A DNA stretch of 64,000 nt from the NCBI RefSeq assembly GCF_018449525.1, contig NZ_JAAVUS010000001.1, forward strand, positions 496,001 to 560,000, given 5' to 3'. The DNA is from Bradyrhizobium sp. dw_78 (lineage in GTDB: Bacteria; Pseudomonadota; Alphaproteobacteria; Rhizobiales; Xanthobacteraceae). The notes below the pieces were generated by a model that was not told the origin of the DNA, did not search any database, and worked only from the letters and a program-made list of their open reading frames with translations. Position 1 is the first letter of the stretch; each line of letters opens with the position of its first letter. The position numbers and the translations under genes are program-made. Below, piece by piece: positions 54,434-62,890 of this stretch.

Positions 54434-54753
54434 CGCGGCTATTGTCACGGCCAGACCCCTCGCAAAGAACAATTAAGGCGTCGCTTGCCGGTTGGATAGC
54501 AACTAATTGCCTGCCGCATCGGTCGGCCAGCCGTTTTGCTCCAAACTTTCCGGATCGGCTTCTGCTTCCGCCGCATCCTGATAAAATTCAGTGGTCGCTG
54601 ATGCAGTGTTTAACCTGTCCTGGCGAAATGTGAAACTAATCGACCGGGAATCGATGTTCAGCGTTGCGCGGAATCCGTCTCTCGTCGAAACGTTCGATCG
54701 CAGTGCATGCCATGCGCTTTTGACGATCGGACAAAGCGAAGGAGAGGCGGACG
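54434..54753. other. Divergent promoter region between DUF971 and ferredoxin reductase
   Basis: 320 bp without a gene, holding the GCAACTAATTGC site at 54499-54510, about 66 bp from the DUF971 start, and GGAGAGG before the reductase. Confidence 0.5.
54499..54510. promoter_or_regulatory. GCAACTAATTGC inverted repeat (shared motif)
   Basis: A 12-bp imperfect palindrome, GCAA-CTAA-TTGC, in the divergent region. Its core CAACTAATTG is repeated in the next intergenic region at 55610-55619. Confidence 0.5.
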
Positions 54754-55527
54754 ATGAGCGCTTTTCAGACCGAAACAGTGCTGTCGGTACAGCATTGGAC
54801 CGATTCCCTGTTCAGCTTCACCGCGACCCGCGATCCCGGCTTCCGCTTCCAGAATGGCCAGTTCGTCATGATCGGGCTTGAAATCGAAGGTCGGCCACTG
54901 CTGCGCGCCTACAGCATGGCCAGCGCCAACCACGAAGAGACACTCGAATTCTTCAGCATCAAGGTCGCCGACGGGCCGCTCACCTCTCGGCTCCAGAAAA
55001 TCAGGGAAGGCGACCCGATCCTGGTCGGACGCAAGGCTACGGGCACGCTGATCACCGGAAACCTGATTCCCGGCAAACGGCTGCTGTTGCTGTCGACCGG
55101 CACGGGGCTGGCGCCGTTCGCCAGCCTGATCAAGGATCCGGATATTTACGAGAATTACGAAACCATCGTTCTGGCGCATGGTTGCCGCCAAGTCTCCGAA
55201 CTCGCCTATGGCGAACGTCTCGTCGAGAAGCTCCGGCAGGATGAATTGTTCGGACCGCTGATCGCCGACAAGCTGGTCTATTATCCGACCGTGACCCGCG
55301 AGCCATTCCGCAACCGCGGCCGGATCACCGACCTGATCGCGTCGAACCAGCTTTTCCACGATGTCGGACTTTCAGGGCTCGATCGCGAGACTGATCGCGT
55401 GATGCTGTGCGGCAGCCCCGGCATGCTGGAGGAACTCCATGCCATGTTCACCGGCCACGGCTTCACCGAAGGCAATCACAGCGAGCCCGGTCATTTTGTG
55501 ATCGAGAAGGCCTTCGTCGAGCGGTAG
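54754..55527 (+). CDS. fpr: Ferredoxin/flavodoxin-NADP+ reductase
   Basis: A 257-residue FAD protein. The FAD-binding block is RPLLRAYSMAS, the NADP site STGTGLAPFASLI and the later MLCGSPGMLEEL. The C-terminal FVIEKAFVER is the usual Fpr-class ending. It exchanges electrons between NADPH and a ferredoxin, most likely that encoded at 57469-57702. GGAGAGG precedes the start at 54754. It belongs to the set sharing the CAACTAATTG motif. Confidence 0.9.
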   Translation: MSAFQTETVLSVQHWTDSLFSFTATRDPGFRFQNGQFVMIGLEIEGRPLLRAYSMASANHEETLEFFSIKVADGPLTSRLQKIREGDPILVGRKATGTLITGNLIPGKRLLLLSTGTGLAPFASLIKDPDIYENYETIVLAHGCRQVSELAYGERLVEKLRQDELFGPLIADKLVYYPTVTREPFRNRGRITDLIASNQLFHDVGLSGLDRETDRVMLCGSPGMLEELHAMFTGHGFTEGNHSEPGHFVIEKAFVER

Positions 55528-55602
55528 GAGCGCGCTTGCCTCTTTGTTGACCAAGGAGCCGCTTCGATAGAGGCAAATGGGCCAAACCTTGGAATTCTCG
55601 TT

Positions 55603-55629
55603 CCGGCGACAACTAATTGCTATCGCCGG
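55603..55629. promoter_or_regulatory. CAACTAATTG core flanked by a perfect 7-bp inverted repeat
   Basis: CCGGCGA (55603-55609) and TCGCCGG (55623-55629) flank the core CAACTAATTG, spacing 13 bp. It lies 63 bp upstream of the flavoprotein start and 75 bp after the reductase stop. The best-formed of the three sites. Confidence 0.55.
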
Positions 55630-55691
55630 ACAGCCGCCTGAACGACCCTAGCACGATGGCGGCCACAGCGCCGGCGAACCAGGAGACAACG

Positions 55692-57434
55692 ATGGCCATG
55701 GATGAGATAGTCGGCGGATCTTCGGAAGTATCCTGCGACGTGCTGGTGATCGGCGGCGGCACGGCCGGGCCGATGGCGGCGCTGAAGGCGAAATTGAAAA
55801 ATCCGAAGGCGAATGTCGTTCTGCTGGAGAAGGCGAACGTCAAGCGCTCCGGCGCGATCTCGATGGGCATGGACGGGCTGAACAACGCCGTCATTCCCGG
55901 CTACGCGACGCCGGAGCAATACACCAAGGAAATCACCATCGCGAACGACGGTATCGTCGACCAGAAGGCGGTCTATAAATACGCGCAAAACTGTTACGGA
56001 ATCATCGAGGAACTCGATAGTTTCGGCATCCGCTTTCTCAAGAACGAGAACGGTGATTACGCGGTCAAGAAGGTGCATCATATCGGCACCTATGTGCTGC
56101 CGATGCCGAACGGCGAGACGGTCAAGAAAGCGCTTTACCGGCAGCTTCGTCGTGCCCGCATCCTGATCTCGAACCGCTACATGGCGACGCGCCTGCTGAC
56201 GTCGGGCGATGGCCGCGTCGCCGGCGCGATCAGCATCAACACCCGCACCGCCGAAATGCTGGTTATCAAGGCCAAGGCCGTCATTCTCTGCATGGGCGCG
56301 GCCGGCCGTCTGGGCCTGCCGACCTCGGGCTACATGTTCGGGACCTATGAAAACGCCGCCAATTCCGGCGACGGCTACGCGATGGCCTATCATGCCGGCG
56401 CCGCGCTCGCGAACCTCGAATGTTTCCAGATCAATCCGTTGATCAAGGATTACAACGGGCCGGCCTGCGCCTATGTCGCCGGCCCTTTCGGCGCGTTCAC
56501 CGCCAACAACGAAGGCAACCGCTTCATCGAATGCGACTACTGGTCGGGCCAGATGATGCTCGAATTCTACAACGAACTGCTCTCCGGCAAGGGGCCGGTG
56601 TTCCTTCAGTTGAAGCATCTTCACGACAAGACCATCGAGGAGATCGAATCGACGTTGCACAAGGTCGAGCGGCCGACGCGCGGACGGTTCCAGGAGGGGC
56701 GTGGAACGAACTACCGGACCGAATCGATCGAGATGCATATCTCCGAGATCGGATTCTGTTCGGGGCACAGCGCCTCCGGCGTCTTCGTCGATGATTTCGC
56801 GCGCACCACCGTGCCGGGACTTTATGCCGCCGGCGACATGGCGAGCGTGCCGCACAATTACATGCTCGGCGCCTTCACCAATGGCTCCGTTGCCGGCACC
56901 GACGCGATGGAGTTCGCCGACAACCATGACTTCGCGGATTTCGACGCCGCCGACGTCGCCAAGGAGTACGACCGCGTGATGGCGCCGACCAGGCGAGAGG
57001 ACGGCATTCCACCGAACCAGATCGAATACAAGGCCCGCCGTCTCGTGAACGATTATCTGCAACCGCCGAAGGTCACGCGCAAGTTCGAGCTTGGCCAGCG
57101 CCGCCTTGCCGAAGTGCGGCAGGATATGGAGCAGCAGATGATCGCGCGCAACGCGCACGAGCTATTGCGCGCGCTCGAGACCCAGTCGATTCTGGACTGC
57201 GCCGACATGGCCGCCCACGCATCGCTCTATCGCGAGGAAAGCCGCTGGGGCCTCTATCATTTGCGGACCGATTTCCCGGACAAGGACAACGAGAACTGGT
57301 TCTGCCACACCCTTCTGAGCAAGAAGGACGGCAGGATGACCAGCGAGAAACGTGCCGTGCAGCCTTATGTGGTCCCGGTCGCCGATGACGAGAAGGACCT
57401 CTATGACAAGCAGCGCATCCGCGCCAGCGCCTGA
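55692..57434 (+). CDS. AprA-like FAD-dependent oxidoreductase (fumarate reductase/APS reductase flavoprotein superfamily)
   Basis: A 580-residue flavoprotein starting at 55692 (MAMDEIVGGSSEVSCDVLVI) after AGGAGA. The FAD motif is GGGTAGPMAALKAKLKNP; the second is in KAKAVILCMGAAGRLGLP and the C-terminal VPGLYAAGDMASVPHNYM. The layout matches AprA/FrdA proteins rather than soluble dehydrogenases. No membrane subunits accompany it. A ferredoxin-like protein immediately follows, as AprB follows AprA, but this one is shorter. AprA interconverts sulfite plus AMP with APS; many related flavoproteins do other hydride chemistry, so the reaction is open. The full length and conserved cofactor sites indicate a functional enzyme. 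Confidence 0.85.
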   Translation: MAMDEIVGGSSEVSCDVLVIGGGTAGPMAALKAKLKNPKANVVLLEKANVKRSGAISMGMDGLNNAVIPGYATPEQYTKEITIANDGIVDQKAVYKYAQNCYGIIEELDSFGIRFLKNENGDYAVKKVHHIGTYVLPMPNGETVKKALYRQLRRARILISNRYMATRLLTSGDGRVAGAISINTRTAEMLVIKAKAVILCMGAAGRLGLPTSGYMFGTYENAANSGDGYAMAYHAGAALANLECFQINPLIKDYNGPACAYVAGPFGAFTANNEGNRFIECDYWSGQMMLEFYNELLSGKGPVFLQLKHLHDKTIEEIESTLHKVERPTRGRFQEGRGTNYRTESIEMHISEIGFCSGHSASGVFVDDFARTTVPGLYAAGDMASVPHNYMLGAFTNGSVAGTDAMEFADNHDFADFDAADVAKEYDRVMAPTRREDGIPPNQIEYKARRLVNDYLQPPKVTRKFELGQRRLAEVRQDMEQQMIARNAHELLRALETQSILDCADMAAHASLYREESRWGLYHLRTDFPDKDNENWFCHTLLSKKDGRMTSEKRAVQPYVVPVADDEKDLYDKQRIRASA

Positions 57435-57468
57435 CATTGCTGCGAACACGTCCAACAGGAGACCAATC

Positions 57469-57702
57469 ATGCCTCTCGCCAGTTACCAGACTTCCGTGCC
57501 GGTCGTCGTCGATGACGTCAAATGCATCGCGGACAAGGGCTGCACCGTCTGCGTCGATGTCTGTCCGCTCGATGTGCTGCGCATCAGCGACATGACCGGC
57601 AAGGCCTATATGGCCTATGACGAATGCTGGTACTGCATGCCGTGCGAGGCCGATTGCCCGACCGGCGCCGTCACCGTCAATATTCCCTATCTCCTGAAGT
57701 AG
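57469..57702 (+). CDS. Small 2x[4Fe-4S] ferredoxin (AprB-like)
   Basis: A 77-residue protein. Two cluster motifs are visible: CIADKGCTVCVDVCP and CWYCMPCEADCP, eight cysteines in all. The C-x5-C spacing of the first motif resembles AprB. It is half the AprB length and lacks its C-terminal extension. It probably takes electrons from the flavoprotein and passes them to the ferredoxin reductase. CAGGAGA precedes the start and 34 bp separate it from the flavoprotein. Confidence 0.9.
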   Translation: MPLASYQTSVPVVVDDVKCIADKGCTVCVDVCPLDVLRISDMTGKAYMAYDECWYCMPCEADCPTGAVTVNIPYLLK

Positions 57703-57710
57703 AGGCTGCC

Positions 57711-58688
57711 ATGTCGAGTCCGTTCGAATCCTACGATGATCTCGAGGACGCGGACGAGCGTCTTCAGGCCGCCGATCCCGGCGAGCGCCGCGTCGCGATC
57801 ATAGCACTCGGGCAATCCGGCGATCCGGCTGCCGTCGGATATCTCAAGAACATGGTCTCTGATCCCGACGCGGGGGTGCGCCAGCAGGTCGCGATGGCGC
57901 TCGGCGAATTCGACGGCCCGGAATCGGCGGCGGCGCTGGCCCAATTGCTGGTCGATCCCGAACCGATCGTTGCCTCCGCCGCTGCCGACAGCATGGCCGA
58001 ATTTAAGGATCCGGCCTGCGCCGACGCGATCCTGCCGCTGGTCACACATGGACATGCCTTCGTGCGGATGGGCGCGCTGCGGGCGCTGAAGGAGTTGCGG
58101 CGCAAGGATACGCTGAAGCCCGCGCTGGAAGCGCTGCAGGATGCGGATGCCGCGGTTCGCGTCCAGGCCATCGGCGTGATCGGCTTTCTGAAACTCGAGG
58201 AATCCATTCCGGCGCTGACCGCCTCGACCGCCGATCCGGACGCCCATGTCCGGCGCGCCGCCGTCAGCGCGCTGGCCTTTTCGCAGATGAAGCCCGCAGC
58301 CGATTCGATCACCCGCGCGTTAAAGGACGAGGACTGGATGGTCCGCGAGATGGCCGCGGAAACCCTCGGCTCGAACGCCAACGGGCTGGTCGCGGCGGAT
58401 CAATTGATCGCGGCGTTGTCGGACGCATTCTGGCAGGTGCGGCTCAAGGCGATCCGAAGCCTCGGCAAGATGAAGGTCGATCGCGCGGTGCGGCCGATCG
58501 GCGGCTGCATCACGCACGAGCAGGCCAATTTGCGTAAAGAATCCGCCGCAGCGCTGGGCGAGATCGCCGATTCCGCTGCCGAGCCGTTTCTGGCGCTGGT
58601 GGCCAACGATTCCGATCCCGAGGTACGCAAGAATGCGCGCTGGGCGTTGCAGCAGATCACGGCGAGGAAAGCCAAAATCAGTTCCTGA
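57711..58688 (+). CDS. HEAT-repeat protein (PBS lyase type)
   Basis: A 325-residue protein made of about nine repeats of around 31 residues, e.g. AIIALGQSGDPAAVGYLKNM, AMALGEFDGPESAAALAQLL and SALAFSQMKPAADSITRAL. Repeats of this type form curved helical scaffolds, as in CpcE/phycocyanobilin lyases and many metalloenzyme accessory factors. No catalytic motif is visible. It starts 8 bp after the ferredoxin stop and is surely co-transcribed. It may hold the flavoprotein and ferredoxin together or help cofactor insertion. Confidence 0.88.
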   Translation: MSSPFESYDDLEDADERLQAADPGERRVAIIALGQSGDPAAVGYLKNMVSDPDAGVRQQVAMALGEFDGPESAAALAQLLVDPEPIVASAAADSMAEFKDPACADAILPLVTHGHAFVRMGALRALKELRRKDTLKPALEALQDADAAVRVQAIGVIGFLKLEESIPALTASTADPDAHVRRAAVSALAFSQMKPAADSITRALKDEDWMVREMAAETLGSNANGLVAADQLIAALSDAFWQVRLKAIRSLGKMKVDRAVRPIGGCITHEQANLRKESAAALGEIADSAAEPFLALVANDSDPEVRKNARWALQQITARKAKISS

Positions 58689-58762
58689 ACGGGGGCTCGA
58701 CGCCGCACCGCTTGGCGCGCTATGACGGTGGTCGTTTCGGGCGACATCATCCAGGTGCGGAT

Positions 58763-59638
58763 ATGGCCGGTGAGGTCCACACCCTTCGCGGCGGCGGGAT
58801 CACGGCAGCCGTCAAGGCTGACGGCGCCGAACTCTGTTCGCTGAAGAACGCCGACGGGCGTGAACTGCTGTGGCAGGCCGGACCGCAATGGCCGCGCCAT
58901 TCGCCGCTGTTGTTCCCGATCGTCGGCCGTTTGAAGGACGACGTGTTGCGACACAACGGCAAAACCTACCCGATGACGCAGCACGGTTTTGCGCGCGATC
59001 TGCGGTTCGATTGGGTGGCGCGCGAGCCTGCCTCATGCGCGCTGCTCCTCACCGACAATGCGGAGACCCGCAAGCGCTATCCATTCGCGTACCGGCTGGT
59101 AGTTGCTTTCGCGGTCGCCAATTCCGGCCTCGACGTCACCTTTGAAGTGACCAATACCGGTGAGGGGATGCTGCCGGCCTCGATCGGCGCCCATCCGGCG
59201 TTCAATTGGCCGTTGCTGCCGGGTCTCGCCAAGGAAGACTACGAGATCACGTTCTCGCATGATGAGTCCGCGCCGATCCGGCGGCTGCGCGGCGGCCTGA
59301 TGCGGGCGATGCCGGAAACCAGTCCGGTCAACGGCAGAAAATTGGCGCTGTCGGAGCGGCTGTTCGACGACGATGCCATCATCCTGGATCGGCTGGTGAG
59401 CACATCGGTCCGCTATGGCGCCGATCGTGGCCCATCGATCGAATTATCCTGGGACGGATTCCAGGAGCTTGGAATCTGGTCGAAGCCTGGCGGCGCGCCG
59501 TTCATCTGTGTCGAGCCCTGGCGCGGCTTTGCCAGTCCGGAGGCCATCGATGAGGACTTCATTCACAAGCCGGGCCTGATGCATATTGCTCCAGCCGAGA
59601 CGCGGGTTCTGAAATATCGCGTCGGCGTCCGGGGCTGA
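58763..59638 (+). CDS. Aldose 1-epimerase-like protein (LacX type)
   Basis: A 291-residue galactose-mutarotase-fold protein; the ATG at 58763 (MAGEVHTLRGGG) is chosen over a TTG at 58712. GAELCSLKNADGRELLWQAG, MTQHGFARDLRFDW (the conserved His) and SIGAHPAFNWPL are family blocks. Members interconvert sugar anomers; many bind hexose-6-phosphate. The 74-bp gap from the HEAT gene leaves its membership in the upstream unit uncertain. Confidence 0.82.
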   Translation: MAGEVHTLRGGGITAAVKADGAELCSLKNADGRELLWQAGPQWPRHSPLLFPIVGRLKDDVLRHNGKTYPMTQHGFARDLRFDWVAREPASCALLLTDNAETRKRYPFAYRLVVAFAVANSGLDVTFEVTNTGEGMLPASIGAHPAFNWPLLPGLAKEDYEITFSHDESAPIRRLRGGLMRAMPETSPVNGRKLALSERLFDDDAIILDRLVSTSVRYGADRGPSIELSWDGFQELGIWSKPGGAPFICVEPWRGFASPEAIDEDFIHKPGLMHIAPAETRVLKYRVGVRG

Positions 59639-59757
59639 TGGCGCTGGGGTGCGCGGCGGGATCTTACCATCGGACCGATCCTGTGCGTCCTGGAACGAGT
59701 CATGCGGCTGGCGGGTTACAATCGGCATAGAATCGCTGTGAATGGAGACCGATTGCC

Positions 59758-60732
59758 TTGCTGAGAATGTACCGGAGCCAAAGCGACGATTGGCGAAGCG
59801 CCGGCCCCGAGCTTGCTCCGGAGATCATCTGGATCGATCTTGTGACGCCGTCGGCGGAAGAGAAGCAGTTCGTCGAACGGGTGCTGAAGATACGGGTGCC
59901 GTCCGAAGACGCGTTGAGCGAGATCGAAGCGTCGAGCCGGTTGATCTTCGATCACGGTCTGCTTTATCTCAGTTCGCCGGCCGTGCGGCAAGATGAGGAC
60001 GGCGAAGCCTATTTGACATCGGTTGGATTCATCATCGGACCGCGTGCGCTCGTGACCGTTCGGTTTTCGCAGCTGTCGATTTTCGACAATGTCGCACAGC
60101 GGATTACTTCCGACGATAGTTTGCAGAACGGCATGAGCGTGTTCACGAGCCTGCTCGAAGAGATGGTCGATCGCGGCGCCGATGTTCTTGAGCATCTCGG
60201 TGCGACGATTGACGATCTGTCGAGGGCGATATTCAGGGGAGGGCTGATCCGTACGAAACGTCCGGTCCGCTCCAGCCGTAGGCTGCGTGAAGCGCTGGAG
60301 AATGTAGGTGTACTCGCGGAGCGGTTGGCCAAGGCGCGCGATGTCTTGCTCGGCGTCGGCCGGATCGCAACCTTTGCCGGTGACGTCGCCAGTGAATGGA
60401 TCGTGCCCGCTGCAAGGACTCGCTTGAAGGCCGTCTCGAAGGATGTTGCCTCCCTGAGCGACTATGAGACGCGATTGTCGGACAAGATCCAGCTGCTGCT
60501 GGATGCCGTTCTCGGTTTCATCAATATCCAGCAGAACGATCTCTTCAAGATTCTAACCATCGTGTCTGTCGTCGGCGTGCCGCCGACGATTCTGGTTGGT
60601 GTCTGGGGCATGAATTTCAAGAACATGCCGGAACTGAACTGGACGCTCGGCTATCCGCTGGCCTGCCTGGCCGTGATTGCCAGCGGGCTATTGCCGTTGT
60701 TCTGGTTCAAGCGGCAGGGCTGGTTCGACTGA
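59758..60732 (+). CDS. corA: CorA-family Mg2+/Co2+ transporter
   Basis: A 324-residue protein beginning with TTG at 59758 (MLRMYRSQSDDWR), placed 9 bp after GGAGA; an ATG at 59767 is possible. The C-terminal pair of helices flanks the diagnostic GMN in VGVWGMNFKNMPELNW; the second helix is LACLAVIASGLLPLFWF. The N-terminal cytoplasmic domain is acidic. The protein forms a pentameric channel for divalent metal uptake. Confidence 0.9.
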   Translation: MLRMYRSQSDDWRSAGPELAPEIIWIDLVTPSAEEKQFVERVLKIRVPSEDALSEIEASSRLIFDHGLLYLSSPAVRQDEDGEAYLTSVGFIIGPRALVTVRFSQLSIFDNVAQRITSDDSLQNGMSVFTSLLEEMVDRGADVLEHLGATIDDLSRAIFRGGLIRTKRPVRSSRRLREALENVGVLAERLAKARDVLLGVGRIATFAGDVASEWIVPAARTRLKAVSKDVASLSDYETRLSDKIQLLLDAVLGFINIQQNDLFKILTIVSVVGVPPTILVGVWGMNFKNMPELNWTLGYPLACLAVIASGLLPLFWFKRQGWFD

Positions 60733-60772
60733 GGCTCGTCAAATCGGCGTAGCTGCTTCCGGTTGGTCCCGA

Positions 60773-61735
60773 TCAATTCACCACGATATTGTTGTCGGCG
60801 ATCACCTTCTGCCATTTGGCGCGCTCTTCGATCAGCAGCCGGGAGAATTCTTCCGGCGTGCTCTGCCGGGCTTCAAGGCCCATGGTCTTGAAGATGTCAG
60901 CAAGATTCGGGTCGGCAAGCGCGGCATGGATGGCGGCGTTCAGCTTTGCAACGATTTCGGGCGGCGTTTTCGGCGGCGCGAGGACGCCCCACCAGGAGAC
61001 CGCTTCGAAAGCGGGCAGCCCCGACTCGGCCACGGTCGGAATATCGGGCGCGACCGACGTGCGCTTAGCGGAGGTCACTGCGATTGCCTTCAGCCGGCCG
61101 CCCTGCACCTGGGCGAGCGAGGACGGCAGCTGGTCGAACATCAGGTCGACCTGTCCGGCCATCAGATCGTTCAGCGCAGGTCCGCTGCCTTTATAGGGGA
61201 CGTCGACCCAGCTGACGTTCGCCATGCTCTTGAACATCGCCGCATTCAGAAGATGCATCGTTGCGCCAGTCGCGACGTTCAGTGTGCCGGGAGCCGCCTT
61301 GGCGCGGGCGATCACGTCGCTAACGGACCTGGCATCGAAGCCCGGGCTTGAAACCAGAATGTTCGGGGCCTGCGCGACCAGCGAGACCGGCTGAAAGTCT
61401 TCAACCGGGTTGTACTGGATGTCCTTGTAGAGCAGGGGATTGATGACATGGGTGCTCGTCGTGGCCAGCACGATCGTATATCCGTCCGGCGCCGCGCGCG
61501 TCACGTAGGCCGAGCCAATCGCGCCGTCGGCGCCGCCCTTGTCCTCAACGACGACGGGCTGTCCGAGGATGGGCGACATGTATTTGGTCAGCACCCGCGC
61601 GATCAGATCGGTCGATCCGCCGACGGAAAAGGGGACGACCATCGTGACGGGGCGCGAAGGGTAGGGCGTCTGCGCGGCCGATGGAGCCGCCCCTAAAGCG
61701 AGAAGTACGGCAGCCTGCGCCGCTGCTTTGAACAT
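60773..61735 (-). CDS. Bug/TctC-type tripartite transporter substrate-binding protein
   Basis: A 320-residue periplasmic protein with a signal peptide ending near SAAQ. YPSRPVTMVVPFSVGGSTDL, VVEDKGGADGAIGSAYVTRA and KGSGPALNDLMAGQVDLMFD are hallmarks. Members bind carboxylates, including citrate and aromatic acids; no TctA/TctB membrane genes are adjacent. It converges with corA. Confidence 0.9.
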   Translation of the reverse strand: MFKAAAQAAVLLALGAAPSAAQTPYPSRPVTMVVPFSVGGSTDLIARVLTKYMSPILGQPVVVEDKGGADGAIGSAYVTRAAPDGYTIVLATTSTHVINPLLYKDIQYNPVEDFQPVSLVAQAPNILVSSPGFDARSVSDVIARAKAAPGTLNVATGATMHLLNAAMFKSMANVSWVDVPYKGSGPALNDLMAGQVDLMFDQLPSSLAQVQGGRLKAIAVTSAKRTSVAPDIPTVAESGLPAFEAVSWWGVLAPPKTPPEIVAKLNAAIHAALADPNLADIFKTMGLEARQSTPEEFSRLLIEERAKWQKVIADNNIVVN

Positions 61736-61865
61736 CGTTTCCTCCGATCTCTTTTATATGGCAAGGAACGATATCGGGCGCGTCGCGAAGGCGCCAGCCC
61801 GGCACCTTGCTTTTTCCGAGCTCTTTGTGCGAACAGCGGCCGTGTAGCCGCCCTTCGCGCTCCAG

Positions 61866-62861
61866 TCAGGCGATCGTCTGGAGATAAAGGCTCGGATCGA
61901 AATATTTGCTCGCCGGCGTGAAGTCCTTGACGCCTGCGTTGGCCATGAAGAAGTCGGTCGATTGCTGCAGCCAGTTGGTCACGGTGGCGTCCGAATAGAG
62001 CCGCTTCCAGTCGCGGGAAGAGAACATCTTCTGCGCCTTGAACTGCTCATTGATGTCGGAGAGCGGGGTCTGGCTGTAATGCGCCTTTTGCAAGGCTTCC
62101 ATCGCTTCCTTGCTGTTCCCGATGATGTAGTCGTTGGCCTCCGCCCATCCCTTGATCAGCTTGGCGAGTGTTTCCTTGTTGGGCTCATAATAGTCGTTGG
62201 CGGCGGCCCAGCCGCCGACGATCGCGGCTTGCGGATAAAAGGCGGACGCGTCCGCAAGCTTGACCGCGCCGGGGACCTTGTCGCGCACGGTGATGTTGAA
62301 GGGCACCCAGAGCGCCACGGCCGGAACGGCGCCGGAGATGAACGACGTCACCGCCGCGGGCATGCTCTGGTTGAGCAACTCGACATCCTTGGGGTCGATT
62401 TTGTTGGCGCGCAGCGCCTTGTCGAGGAAGACATGCGCGGTGGTGCCGGTTGCGGTCGCAATGCGTTTGCCTTTCAGATCCGCGAAGGTCTTGATGCCCT
62501 GATCGGCCCGCACCCAAAGCTGCGCGGTTGCGACCTCGATGTCGTTGATCAGGAACACCTTGCCCTGGTTGCGCGCCGGGAAATTCGAGAGCACCGCGCC
62601 GGTGGCGAGTACGTCGAGGCTGCCGCCGATCAGGGCCTGGAAGATTTCGAGCCCGGTATTGAATTGGCGCAGTTCGAGATCGAGCCCCTGCTTGTCGAAA
62701 AAGCCCTGGTCCATGCCAGTCCAGATCTGGCCGTCGACCGCAACCGTGTGGAGATAGCCGACGCGGATTTTTGTCTTGGCCTGCGCGATCGCGGGTGCGG
62801 AAGTTGCAAAGGCCCCAAGCGCAACGCCGGCCGTTGTCGTCAGAAATTGACGCCGATCCAT
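61866..62861 (-). CDS. SsuA/NMT1-type ABC substrate-binding protein
   Basis: A 331-residue binding protein. The N-terminus MDRRQFLTTTAG has a twin-arginine pattern before a hydrophobic stretch, so it may use Tat export. KTKIRVGYLHTVAVDGQIWTGMDQ and GSLDVLATGAVLS are typical of the nitrate/sulfonate/taurine family. It lacks the long C-terminal extension of the protein at 51639-53060. It precedes the ATPase in its operon order as the downstream gene, separated by 29 bp. Confidence 0.88.
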   Translation of the reverse strand: MDRRQFLTTTAGVALGAFATSAPAIAQAKTKIRVGYLHTVAVDGQIWTGMDQGFFDKQGLDLELRQFNTGLEIFQALIGGSLDVLATGAVLSNFPARNQGKVFLINDIEVATAQLWVRADQGIKTFADLKGKRIATATGTTAHVFLDKALRANKIDPKDVELLNQSMPAAVTSFISGAVPAVALWVPFNITVRDKVPGAVKLADASAFYPQAAIVGGWAAANDYYEPNKETLAKLIKGWAEANDYIIGNSKEAMEALQKAHYSQTPLSDINEQFKAQKMFSSRDWKRLYSDATVTNWLQQSTDFFMANAGVKDFTPASKYFDPSLYLQTIA

Positions 62862-62890
62862 GGTTTTCTCCCTCCGTTTGATTTTATCTA

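Noticed and set aside
54658..55359. 233-codon frame opposite the ferredoxin reductase
   Set aside because: Shadow of the reductase gene on the other strand.
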